NCBI GenBank assembly: GCA_027943335.1
Contig: BSBK01007724.1
Span: 728,501 to 792,500, forward strand
From: Chamaecyparis obtusa
Lineage: Eukaryota > Streptophyta > Pinopsida > Cupressales > Cupressaceae
Direction: 5' to 3'
DNA: 64,000 nucleotides
The notes below the pieces were generated by a model. That model did no database searches, had not been told where the DNA came from, and saw only the letters and a program-made list of their open reading frames with translations. Positions 1 to 10,293 of this stretch are shown one piece after another. A program made the translations under genes and the position numbers. Position 1 is the first letter of the stretch, and every line of letters starts with the position of its first letter.

Positions 1-357
1 TTAATCTTGTAAATTGTATCAATTTTTGTACCTATTGATTCAATTGTGTTATTTCCTTGGTTGTTCAAAAATTGAAGGGTTCAGATGTGATATCAATGTG
101 ATTCTTATCAACAATTGGGTCTGGAATCAGTCACTCACTTCTTCGCAATCATAAGGTTCAGAATTAGGTGTTTTGACACTTTTTCACAATCATCGGTTCA
201 TTACTATTATAGTTAACATTATCTTAGGTCATTCAGGACCTAATATCTTTGAATCTCTCAATCAGTTTCTATCTCATATCAATATCAATTTCAAACATCA
301 TGCACAAACTGTCTTTGAGCCAATGCCCTTCGCACAACAATTCAAAGAGGGTCAAAA
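1..357 (+). mobile_element. 3' internal end of an LTR element (X), with polypurine tract
   Basis: This stretch precedes an LTR-type start (TGTAATACCCC) at 358. The purine-rich CAAAGAGGGTCAAAA at 343-357 lies directly against it and fits a polypurine tract, the primer site for plus-strand DNA synthesis. I read it as the last internal part of a plus-strand LTR retrotransposon that begins outside the window. An open frame at 173-442 crosses the purine tract into the LTR and resembles no family I know, so I do not call it a gene. The element lineage cannot be told from this piece. Confidence 0.5.
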
Positions 358-1552
358 TGTAATACCCCAAAAATGGGCTATAGGTTCATTAACCTCTTAT
401 ATCGACACATCGAATGAAATTGACATCAAAGTCCTAACCTAAGGCACATCTGAACATCATCGAATCCTAATTGATTATCCTAAATTCTGCAATGGGGAAT
501 ATTCCTAGAAATATTCCTATTTATCATAATTATGTTTAATTTAATAATTATTTGGCGATAAATCATATTTATCCTAAAGTTTGATTAATTGAATATTCTA
601 AATATTTAATTAATTAGATTTAATTCTGCCATTTAATTATTTAATTGAAGTTAATTATACTTATTCCTAAATTGTATTATTTAATTTTGACAATAAATCA
701 AAATCCTATGAATAATTGATTAAATTATTATTTAATTAATTAAAGCAAGTTGTCAATTTTTAATAATATTGTTTTTGAATAAAAGTTTAAAAAATAATTG
801 ATTAACCCATAAATCAATTATTTTATTTTGCAAAATCAGTTAAGTTGGAAATAAATCACTTTATTATTAAATTAATTCATAAATAAAACATGTACAATCA
901 GAAAAGCAGACAACTATCAATTATCAATTAAATCTAAACTCTAGTTTGAGTTAAACTCTGCTTTTGCATATTTTTGTGAGTTAATTATCCTTTATTTAAA
1001 AATAACTCAAAAATCAACCTGAGTTATTTGAGTGATTTATAACTTTTTTTCATGCACCTCCAAAGCCCTAGATTTCTATAAATTAAGGCTTCAGCTCTTC
1101 ATTTATGATCCATCCACGAATTGCACACTCATGCTGCTGAATTGGAGACTGAAGAATCAATCTTGAGAATTCGAGTTGTTGTGAGATTTTCATTATTTTT
1201 GCATAGTATCCATATCATTTAGAATATTATTGTTACATCATTTTAGCATATAAATTTTCATATTAGAATAGTTTCATATCCAGTTTTTCATCTTATTGCA
1301 TCTAAAATCCAAAAAAATAGATTAATTACATTCATTCCATATCTAGATTTTGCATTCAAATCCTTCGTTTAGGTGTCGTCAAGGTCACTTATCTTGGTAT
1401 AATCTGAGAATACATACTTGCATCTACTAGAAGGCAATAAATGACTTAGTTAGTTTAGTTTTCAATTACTTGCATGATTTCAATTTTAGCTAACCTCTAA
1501 TGTTTTACGGAAGTGTTGTGTCTACATATCAGGTACAAAATTCACACACACA
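358..1552 (+). repeat. LTR of element X, probably its 3' LTR
   Basis: The region starts with TGTAATACCCC, a start often seen in plant Ty3/gypsy LTRs, right after a purine tract. A TATA box (TATAAAT, 1077-1083) lies about 720 bp in, as expected for the U3/R border. The right end is placed at the CA before 1553, because from 1553 onward the sequence matches 12205 onward, the 3' region of the second gypsy copy. Element X therefore seems to have inserted into the 3' region of gypsy copy 1. The matching LTR and the target duplication lie left of the window and cannot be checked. Confidence 0.5.
1077..1083 (+). promoter_or_regulatory. TATA box of the element X LTR
   Basis: TATAAAT lies inside the AT-rich LTR, followed by a mixed-composition leader. 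The position fits an LTR promoter. There is no direct evidence for a start site. Confidence 0.35.
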
Positions 1553-2901
1553 CTTATGTGCTCTGAATGATCAAGCTCATGGGCTAAACAGGGTATTGTA
1601 TTTGATTGCTTACTTGGTGTCCTATTTGGTTTATCATATCATGCTACAATATACATAATCTCTCTTTTGCACTTTGATGCCAATATTTGATTTATCATGT
1701 CATGCTACAATACACATATTTGGTATGCTGATGCCATGATATCAATGCATTGAATGCATCCTCAATGCATATTATGTTGTGGTGTGCTCCTTTCTATGAC
1801 ATGTAGGACTGTAATGTTATTCCTCTGCTATTTGCACCTAATGCTTTTCTTTGCTTCCAAGATTCTTTTTTTCATGACTATCATTGATTCTACATCATCT
1901 GGATGTCCCTTTGTTCTTGCGATGGGTGCTCTTGGCCCTTAATGTGATCATTGATAGAAAACTTAAGGTTTTTCTGTCATCATCCACATCAAGGGCCCAG
2001 GTCATTCATGGGATTTGTTGGATCATCCTCCCCTATATCTGCACATGAAACACACATGTTAGTGAAAACATGGTGCCTCTTTGTTTTTGGAGCCTTGATA
2101 CATATGCTCTGAGCACAACCTTTGTCAAAGGTGCATGGCTGAGTGTACATATGCATTCTATAGATATTGTGATACCAATGATTGCATAGATCCATTGGCT
2201 CTAACCCATATCCCTTCTTATCTTCTTGTAGATTCTAGATCTTAGGAGCTCTCTGGATAGGACCGGATCTGGAAACCACTACCATGCAATGTCTGGTACC
2301 CCATTATTTAATAATTTTCTTTATGTATATGTATACTCATTCATTAAATTCTGATAATGGCTATGCTCACGGCCTATGTGAGCTCAGATAGATGTTTCTC
2401 CTTTTAGTTCTTTCCTATTTGTACAGTATACATACATGCATGTGTATCTTTAGATGCAGTTCATTTCCTTTTACTTTCATGTACTCTTCAAAATGAAATG
2501 AACACCAACTTTAAAGATCACCTAATAACACAAACTAGGGTATTGTAGCATCATCTAGTAATTAGGTTTCCAATCTAAGAATGACTAAAAATATGGCAAC
2601 ATTCTAGTGACCTCTTTGGAGTGCTTGCCTCCTAAGCATCCTAACCAGCTGCCTTAAAGATGCATTGGGCATAGAGTCATATAAGCCTCAAATTGAACTT
2701 AGTTCTTTTGGACAACCAATCCTTCTTGCTAACAAAACTGCTAACTGCTAGAGATAACTTCTTTGGTTTATTACTACTCACACCAAACTGAAAACCAAAC
2801 TGGAAGCAACTGAAAATTGAAAACAAACTTGTGCTAGGCACTTAGGGAACATAGAAAACTGGAAACCTCTAACCTACTAGTGTACAGGAGTAGAAAAGAC
2901 C
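1553..2901 (-). mobile_element. Gypsy copy 1, non-coding 3' region
   Basis: Downstream of the integrase stop on the minus strand lies about 1.35 kb that matches 12205-13544 behind gypsy copy 2 nearly base for base. The match stops abruptly at 1553, where element X begins. Within it is an internal duplication: a 27-bp block at about 1630-1656 (TTTATCATATCATGCTACAA and onward) recurs at about 1690-1716. A minus-strand reading frame at 1989-2195 is kept in the other copy. No known domain was seen. It may be an untranslated 3' region, as is common in Tat-type elements. Confidence 0.6.
1989..2195 (-). other. Small conserved reading frame of unknown meaning, gypsy 3' region copy 1
   Basis: A 68-residue open frame begins MDLCNHWYHNIY and is rich in Cys and His. 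The same frame at 12641-12892 in copy 2 differs at only about eight residues and extends 15 codons further upstream. The upstream residues are also recognisable here (GYGLEP), behind an in-frame TAG. Being open in two decayed copies could reflect coding use, or only high DNA similarity. I do not recognise a domain and make no functional claim. Confidence 0.25.
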
Positions 2902-4093
2902 TCAAAAAAAAGCTTTAAGGTGGATCCCATTTACTCGAATGGGTAGCTACTCTCCATCCATACTAGCCAGTTGAAAAGCATTATGGGCTTTGCATCCAAT
3001 CACCATGAAAGGCTCACTCCATATGGCATGAAATTTTAGTTTTCCTCCCTAGTTTTTATTTTTTTTCATCCCACCTGAGGACAAGGTCTCCCTCTTTGAA
3101 AACCCTAGGTGTGGCTTTCTTATCAAAGATCTTTTTCATCTGAGTGTGATGATCTTCTAGGTTTTCTAGTGCTAGTTTTCTTGTTTCTTCGAGCTCAACT
3201 AGTTCAGAAAGCCTAACTTGCATAGCATCTTCTTCCATAAGATCAATTTCCTTGATTAAACTCAAAGTAGGCAACTCAGTAGACAAAGGAATCCTAGCTT
3301 CTTTTCCATATATAAGTGTATAGGGTGAGTTACCTATAGACTTCCTAGGTGTTATTATGTCTGCCTGTAGGGCCAACTTTAACTTGTTGTGCCAATCTCT
3401 CTGGTTTCCTTCTATATTTCTTTTGATGATTCTCAACAAGTTCTTGTTTGTTGATTCTACATGGCCATTACCCTAGGAGTAATAGTTAGAAGAGGTACTC
3501 AAGAAGATATTGTGCTTGAGTGCCCATTCCAAGATAGAAGTACCAAAGCTAGACACAATGTCTTGATAGAAGTTTAGGATAGATGTTTCATTTGCTTCCT
3601 TCATTGCTACAATGTTTGTCCATTTGGTAAAATAGTCTATAGCAGCAAATATCCATTTGTGTCCAACACTTGATGGGGGGTTGATAGGTCCAATAAAATC
3701 CAATCCCCATTTTCAGAATGGCTGCTCTATTTTGATGGGATGTAGAGGGAGGGCTGCTAACTTTTGTTTTCTAGCAAATAGAGCACAATTCTTGCATCTC
3801 CTTACCCAATCAAATGCAACTTTGTATAGGCTAGGCCAATAGTACCCAACTCTCAATACTTTGAGAGAAGTGGTTCTGGCTGCAAAGTGTCCTCCAAAAC
3901 CTCCATCATGAAATTCCTCCAGTATTTTATCCACATGGCAAGTTTCGACACATCTTAACAAGACACCACTATGATCTCTTGTATACAAATCATCATCAAT
4001 AATGATAAATGGAATAGCTTGGAGTCTAAAGTACCTTCTTTTACTCCTTTCAAGGCCTTGAGGGCACTGACCAGTTGAGAGATAAGATTTCAT
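2902..4093 (-). pseudogene. Gypsy copy 1 integrase (broken)
   Basis: Integrase joins the element's DNA to the host chromosome. In order the frames show the zinc-binding part (HDGGFGGH, then CKNC at about 3790), the first catalytic Asp in LDFIGP, the catalytic Glu in GHVEST, and a C-terminal part with the KEGDLVLRW motif. Breaks: a TGA before KWGLDFIGP, and a TAG before GNGHVEST that is also present in copy 2. Compared with copy 2, 45 bp are missing in frame near 3530. The loss removes the SDN segment carrying the second catalytic Asp. No chromodomain was seen. The protein would be inactive even without the stops. Confidence 0.85.
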
Positions 4094-4231
4094 CTTTGTT
4101 GTCTAGCTTGTACTCTACTCTGGAGTCTGGTTCATCAGAACAACTTCCTCCTTTTGTTGGTTAGGGTCTGCTCTTCTTTCATTGAGCTACTCACACAGCC
4201 CCTTTCCTCTAATCAGCTTGGTTACTTTAAT

Positions 4232-4813
4232 CTAAATGTCATACTCGATGACTTTGGTGACCCAACCAACCCTCTTATGGCTCAGGTCTTTGTTCAATAG
4301 GAAATCTTTTATGCAAGGGTGGGCAACCATCAAGTGCACTATGTTATTAGATAACAAGTGCCTAAAATTTTTCAAACTCCTCACAATTTCTAGGACATGC
4401 TTTTCTACCGGAGTATAATTAAGTTCATAACCATCTAGACCCTGACTGTAAAAAGCTACTGGCTTTTCTTGCTTCTCAACATTCTCTTGAACTAACATAG
4501 TAGAGATACTATTAGTGTCCCCAAAAGAATATAGGATAAAATATTTAGTAAAGTTAGGGTTTACTAGAGTGGGAGTGAAGGCAATTGCTTCCTTAACTTC
4601 TTCAAAACACCTTTTCCCTTCATTTGTCCAATGAAAGGTTGAGTTCTTCTTCAGCATCTGGGTCATAGGCTTAAGTAGTGTTGCAACAGTTGGAATCAAC
4701 CTTCTCAAGAAGTTGATTCTTCCAAGGAAACTCTGCAATCCTTTCTTGTGAGTTGGTAGAGGTAGTGCCATGATGGCCTTTATCCTTTCAGGATCAATGG
4801 TTGTCCCTTGCAT
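4232..4813 (-). pseudogene. Gypsy copy 1 RT connection and ordinary RNase H (catalytic residues lost)
   Basis: This 193-codon open frame carries the thumb/connection (FLGRINFLRRLIP) and the RNase H that normally follows gypsy reverse transcriptase (FHWTNEGKRCFEEVKEAI, then YTPVEKHVLEIV). In active gypsy elements this domain has LYTDASD and TDHxxL motifs holding catalytic Asp. Here the first reads LYSFGD and the second reads VAHPCI. Copy 2 also reads VAHPCI, so that loss predates both copies. The glutamate in the EKHVLEIV segment remains. An additional RNase H lies upstream of the RT (5903-6276) and could have taken over the role. Confidence 0.85.
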
Positions 4814-4909
4814 AGAAACAATGTGCCCTAGTAATCTACCTTCATGAACAACAAAAATTCATTTCTTAGGATTTAATGAAACTCCAAACTCTCTACACCT
4901 TTCAAAGAT

Positions 4910-5400
4910 CTATCTCAGATGGACCAAGTGATCATTAGTGTCTTTTGAAAAGATAGTTATATCAACTAAATAAAATAGAAAAAACTTATTAATTAAACCA
5001 ATAAATGCCATCTCCATGGCTTTTTGAAATGTAGCACTAGCATTAGACAGCCCAAAAGGCATCTTCCTATATGCCATGGTGCCCCATTTAGTGGTGAATG
5101 CTATTTTATATTGATCTTCCTCTTTAACCAGGACCCGGTTATAACTAGAAAAGCCATCTAACAAAGAAAATCTGTTAGACCCTGAGACATACTTTAAAAT
5201 TTGTTCCATGGATGGCAATGGGTGATGATATTTTAGTGAGGCTCTGTTAAGGTCTCTGTTATCCACACACAACCAGATTTCACCATTCTTCTTCCTAACT
5301 AGTACTAGATTGGAAACCCAAGAGGTGTGTTTAATGAGAAAAATAATATTGGCCTCAATAATTTTCCTGAACTTTGTTTTCATCAAGACTTCTAGTTTAG
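4910..5400 (-). pseudogene. Gypsy copy 1 reverse transcriptase (mutated active site)
   Basis: Gypsy reverse transcriptase copies the element's RNA to DNA. Clear family blocks are SNLVLVRKKNGEIWLCVD, SLLDGFSSYN, AFTTKWGTMAYRKMPFGLS and ATFQKAMEMAF. The active-site box, YLDD in copy 2 (near 15650), is YLVD here: an Asp codon became Val at 4964-4966. The open frame ends near 4910; the match to the family continues into the connection domain through in-frame stops. Copy 2 aligns residue by residue, which supports the assignment. Confidence 0.9.
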
Positions 5401-5902
5401 GATTGATGGGTCTCTATTTTTGCCTTACTAGTTTGGCATGGGGTTCTAGATGAATGGTGTGCTAGGCTAAGTGAGGATCAAATCCTTTTAGATCATAGTA
5501 TTCCCACAAAAAAACATCACTAAATTCTTGACATAATGATACAAGAGCTTGGTTTTCTGGTTGAGTGCATACCTTTCCTACCTTGAGGGATTTGTCTTTG
5601 AGAATCTCCACAAATTGGTAGTGTTCTTCTTTGACTGTTATACTAGTCTTGTCTCCTTTGAGCTAATCATCAAAGTTAAAAATGGACTAAAGGGTGACCA
5701 GTCCATTAGGTAGCTTGTTACTTTTCAACTGTAGCATCTAGTCATTATACTGGTGAGCATGTTCTAGTTAACCTTAAAGAATTCAACTTCTTCTATCAAA
5801 AAGTGAAAAATCTATTCATCATTTTCAAAAACTTGCCAGCTCACCTTTACATGCTATGAGTTAGGAGTTGTGGTTTCATTTGGGATATCATATTCTAGTC
5901 CC

Positions 5903-6276
5903 ATGCCAGCCAGCTTGTCTGCATGTTTGGTCTAATTCCTTGGCACAACATCCAGATTAAAAGCACATAAATCTTCTACTAAATCCCAAACTCTTTGTTT
6001 ATACATCTTAAGTGTATCATTTTTTGTGAGGTTAGTGCCATGAATTTGATTGACCACTAACTTACTATCACCTATAACTTTTAAGCATTTGATTGTTCTA
6101 TGTCTAGCCCATTCTAAGCCATGAAATAAAGCTTCATACTCTATTGTGTTGTTAGTATAGCTAAAGGAAAAATGAACTGTAGAGTAATACCTTTTCCTTT
6201 CAAGAGAAATTAGGACATCTCCTCTTCCTGAACCAACTTTTCTTCTGGCACCATCAAAAAGAAACTACCACAAATC
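5903..6276 (-). pseudogene. Additional (archaeal-type) RNase H placed before the RT, gypsy copy 1
   Basis: Translated through stops, this stretch reads as a second RNase H: FDGARRKVGSGRG, then TNNTIEYEAL, then KVIGDSKLVVNQIHG, ending in HADKLAGM. The four acidic positions expected for RNase H (FDGA, EYEA, GDSK, ADKL) are all present. This pattern is the RVT_3/archaeal-like RNase H known from the Tat branch of gypsy elements. The usual extra copy there sits after the ordinary RNase H. Here it lies between protease and RT. An in-frame TAG at 6265-6267, where copy 2 reads CAG, separates it from the upstream spacer. Confidence 0.8.
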
Positions 6277-6501
6277 ATCACTCTGATTTCCAGAATGCTT
6301 ATCTTCCTTCTTCATCAAATCTAGAATCACAACACCTTCTTCATGAATGATATACTTTCCAATACCATAAATCTCCATGTTTTTAGAAGGGTTATCCTCC
6401 TCCAAATCTCTTTCAGCCCACTCATCTAGGACAATATCAAGAATCTTTCCAATAGTGGTTTCAGGCTCAAAATCACTTGCGTCTTGTTCATGAAACATCA
6501 A
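6265..6501 (-). pseudogene. Gypsy copy 1 spacer between protease and RNase H
   Basis: This acidic open frame of 78 codons joins the protease to the extra RNase H in the same reading frame. It has no recognised domain. Its end (QSDDLW) is separated from FLFDGA of the RNase H only by a TAG, where copy 2 has CAG (Gln). The two were evidently one polyprotein. Confidence 0.6.
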
Positions 6502-6597
6502 ATTGGCATTTATAGGGCTTGGGGTATAAGGTTCAGCATGGATTTTTGCAAAAGCCTCAGACTTGATTCTAACTCTAGTCCCATACCTAGTTCTGAA

Positions 6598-7068
6598 TTA
6601 TAGATGAGACCAATCAACTAAGAGGTATCCCCCTAACCTAGTAGTGAACACTCTGCTTAGACAAATAGCAAAAGGAGGAGGAAAATCTATGACATAGACA
6701 TCCTGGGGAATGGAAAAATTGGGACATTCTTGCAGAGTGAGGCTCATGTCTTTAATGATTCCCAAGGTACTAATTGATGAACCATCCAATTGAACAACAG
6801 GCCTATCTATTGGCTCATAAGACAATCCTAGGAGATCTGCTAACTATTTACAAATCATAGAACTACTTGCTCTTGAGTCTATCATACAATTATGAACCAA
6901 GAAATCTCCAAAAATAAGAGTTACATAGAAAGGAGGAGGTTTAACTTGTGGGGAAATAATGGGCTGCAAGCTGGCTTCTTCATTTTTCTGCTCCTTTTGA
7001 GGTGTTTCAGCCACTAGGACTCTAGATTGTTCTAAAACAACTTCTTGATTTGATGAAATCTTAGCCAA
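6598..7068 (-). pseudogene. Gypsy copy 1 aspartic protease (active-site glycine changed)
   Basis: Retroviral-type aspartic protease cuts the polyprotein. The flap and core are recognisable (PPFYVTLIFGDFLVHNCMID, then RPVVQLDGSSISTLG, then FPQDVYVIDF-like). The active site should read DSGAS. It reads DSRAS at 6868-6879, while copy 2 keeps DSGA at 17589-17600. A stop at 6844 splits the frame in two. The preceding segment is Gln/Pro-rich linker from gag. Confidence 0.8.
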
Positions 7069-7386
7069 CTCCCTAAGTATAAGCTCCTTTTGTCAAGGGA
7101 TCGCCAGGGTGTCCAGTAAAGGTACATTGATAGAGGTCTTCTTCATCTTCTCCACAATATTAAAAGATCCCAAATTTACTTTAGATTGTCCTCTTGGTGC
7201 AGCAATCTCTATTTCTGTAGGCACCAACTGTGTGGCTACCTTGACTGGTTTGGGATTGGAGCTTGAACTGCTTTGGGTTGTGGATTCACAATAGGAGCTT
7301 GCTGACTGGTAGAGGCTGCTTGTTCAACCTCCAAAGCCTTATTCTTAGACCTTGTGTTGGATACAATTGGGATATAGTTTGGGTTA

Positions 7387-8814
7387 TCATTTGGTGAAAA
7401 TTTCACCCCACAAAAGTCTTCTTTCTAAAAATTCACCATTGCCACCTTGGGAGTTTGCAACTCGTTTGGGGTAACAACTGGACCTTGCTAGATTTTCTAG
7501 CTCTTGAACCATGTGCTGCGGCATCATCACATTTCTTTGTACCATGAGAGCCTGAGAATAGCCATTAGAACACATCCCTTGGATATGTTGCTAATTGCAT
7601 GGGCAGCCCCATTGGTATTCTTGCGCCATATTATTCTGAGCTATAGGAACTGACTCTCTAAAAGCACTAGGAGTGTTAGGATTATAAGGTTGGCTGGCCT
7701 TTTGGCTATAATTTCTTGCTTGGCCTTGCTGGCCTTGTTGGTATTGGGGCCTATTCTATTGGTAATGATTTTGATAGGGTTGCTGATAAGCTTGTTGATA
7801 GGATTGTTGGTAAGGTTGAGACTGCTACTTTTTTAGACTGACCAACTCATTAGTAATAGTTTGCAAGGTTGTTTTGATCTCATTCAGCTCATGGGATTGA
7901 TTTACAACTGGGCTAGCAACTTGTTGAGGAGGAGTTGGGAGAGGTGGAATAGATGCCAAGGCTAGAATTGCTTCAAGGATAGGGTGAAGCTTGGGGAAAA
8001 TAGGCATTGGAGGCCTTGGGGCTATCTTTCCTGGTTGGATTACACTACTTTCAGCTGTTATGGCAAGATCATATGCTTCTGGTAAATTAGTCCCTCCCAT
8101 GGATTAGATCATAATAGAGATATCACTGTTAAGGGCTCTTAGATAGTATATAAAAGCATGCTAGCTTGAAGGTCTAACTATGGCTGGTATTTTATTCCAT
8201 ATCCTCTGAAATTTGAAGTTAAAATCCATCATGTATTCTTGGGGTGATCTTTTAATAGTAGTCAAATGCTCAACCAATGAGAGATGATATGATTTATCTT
8301 AAAATTGATTGGTCAAGGCTTGACCCAACCCATCCCAATAAGCTATAGAACCAACCACTAAGCCTCTAAACCATTGCAATGCTTTTCCTTTGAGGGAAGC
8401 TACCAACAACCTCACAACCACATTATCCTGGGTTATATTATGAATGGCACAAAGGGATGCTACATCTCTTATATGGTCAATAGTTGAGGTCTGATCCTCT
8501 CCTGTGAAAATAGGCAAGCTTTTAAGAGTTAATATGGATATGTCATTATGCTATTTTAAATTCAAGGGGCTGCCTTGATTAAAGGCTACAAAAGCATGTT
8601 GTCTAGCCATTGGAGGATTAAGGGGAGATTGAATTGCTGGTGTTGCTTGCACTGGCTGAATTTGGAGAGTATTTGTAGGGATGAAAGTAGTATTAGGAGT
8701 AGGATTTGCAGATTTTGATGCACTAGTTTGGGCTGCTTTAGAACTCTTTTTGATAGATGGCAGCTTCACATACACAAAAGGATTCTTACTCTTCTTGGTT
8801 GGGATCCCACTCAT
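7387..8814 (-). pseudogene. Gypsy copy 1 gag (broken)
   Basis: Gag builds the virus-like particle. The frame opens at ATG 8814 (MSGIPTKKSKNPFVYVKLPS), 150 bases after the LTR. A basic, Ser/Pro-rich N-terminus is followed by a retrotransposon gag core (LPIFTGEDQTSTIDH, then KGKALQWFRGL). Next comes a Pro-rich linker, a Gln/Tyr-rich stretch (plus strand 7690-7830) and a Cys/His cluster near 7570-7610 (CxCx3Hx4C) that may bind nucleic acid. Several stops and frame changes interrupt it. The same order occurs in copy 2. Confidence 0.75.
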
Positions 8815-8945
8815 AAGCTTATATACTGATCTACATAAAACACCATTAGAGTCACCAAGTATGATTTCAAAACACTATCACTACTCATACCACACAATAA
8901 CTTGCATAAATTTTTCTATAAATCTGACTCACTAAGTCTTGAAAG

Positions 8946-8967
8946 TCCCACTAGGCATGCCAAAAAC
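8946..8967 (-). promoter_or_regulatory. Candidate primer-binding site, gypsy copy 1
   Basis: Right after the LTR end the minus strand reads TTTTTGGCATGCCTAGTGGG, starting with the TGGC common in gypsy primer sites. I could not assign the tRNA. The same sequence stands in the same place in copy 2 (19688-19709), which argues for function over chance. Confidence 0.4.
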
Positions 8968-10293
8968 TGTTGTCACTAAGGATTGCACCCAATTTGCTAA
9001 GTGTTGAACCCAGAAATCCTATGAAACATGGGACTATTCTTAGGCTATGTGTAACCTATCTAAGAATAAACCTCCAGATTAAGGGTCGGCTTCCGTTTGG
9101 ATCACTTGAAAACCCGCTAATTTTAGGAGGAAAGGGAGAGAGTACATAAAAAAAAAACTACATTTGAATGAAACAAGGGTGATCCACAGAATTTGAAAAG
9201 AGATTTACAACTGAAATAAGTCTACTCCAAAAGCAAAATAAACTTAACTCACAACTCAATCCCACTTTCTTAAACTCTTACTGAAACAAGGTACTTGAAA
9301 TGCAGAAAAAGGAAGAAATCTTCATAATTCTGATATTCTTGATTGCACACAAGTCACACTACTGAATTTAAATGAATTCCTGAACACCAACTTGGATTCA
9401 ACATGAAAATTAAGGATATAAGGACATCATAGTAATCCTACATATGAATTCAAAAGCAAAGCTAGAATTGTATGGGAACAAGAAGGATCAATTTTATTGT
9501 TGAAAAGAAACTAAGTACAATTGTGTCTCCTAGAGCTACAACATTCCTATCAGAGAGAAAGAAAATGAAGAGCTAATCTTAGTCACTGAAAGTGAGAGGT
9601 ATAAAAACTAAAAACTAGGAATTTGCATTCAAACTCCACTACCTCCTAAGAATAGAAAATGGTCAATAATGGACCCATGAGGCTACATCATAATTTGAAT
9701 GCCAGATTCTTGAGTTTTTAGGGGGCGAGGAAAGTGGGGACCTAAAAATAGATAGTCAAGGAAGACCACCCTATCCACTAAGTCATGCCTATAAATGGTA
9801 TTCCAACAATGGTTTATAAAAAAAATCACTTGTTGATATCTTACAATAAAGAAGGAGCCATGACTTATGATTAAAAACCTATCCCACTATGACACAAAAA
9901 TGGATTTAATGAGAATCCTAAAATAGTTCTCAACCTGATATTTGAAAATGGAAAAACACATTTTAAGAGCATTTATAATTTTACAAATCTACCTATGCCT
10001 AAGAAATGGATTAAAATTCTAAGTCAAACAAATGACTCTCAACCCAATTAAGAGGAAAGCACATTTGATGACCCATATCACTAATAAAATTCATCAATAC
10101 ATAGCATACAACTATAGGATTAAAATCCCACCTATTGATCACCAAAAACCCACCATGCCTAAGAAACATAGCAAAAGATGGTTAATGAATCTCGCCCCTA
10201 AAAAGGGGAGAAGGAAAAGAAAATTCAATAGCCATTTTATTCAAAAACCCCTTTGCTGCTGACACTGTGGACTTTCTCATCTGACATATGGCA
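8968..10293 (-). repeat. Gypsy LTR G1 (5' LTR of copy 1, perhaps also 3' LTR of copy 2)
   Basis: On the plus strand this region starts TGTTGTCACTAAGG next to the primer site and ends at ATATGGCA. It matches 19710-21036, with lengths of 1326 and 1327 bp. Similarity runs about 28 bp further, so the right end is uncertain. No other copy was found left of 2900, which argues that copy 1 has lost its own 3' LTR. A reading frame at 10032-10262 is also similar in the other LTR (20774-21004), but looks like LTR sequence, not a gene. Confidence 0.55.

Noticed and set aside
173..442. 89-codon open frame at the left edge
   Set aside because: It runs through the polypurine tract into the LTR and shows no known motif.
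10032..10262. 76-codon frame, similar in sequence to 20774-21004
   Set aside because: The similarity equals that of the surrounding LTR DNA; there is no sign of protein-level selection.
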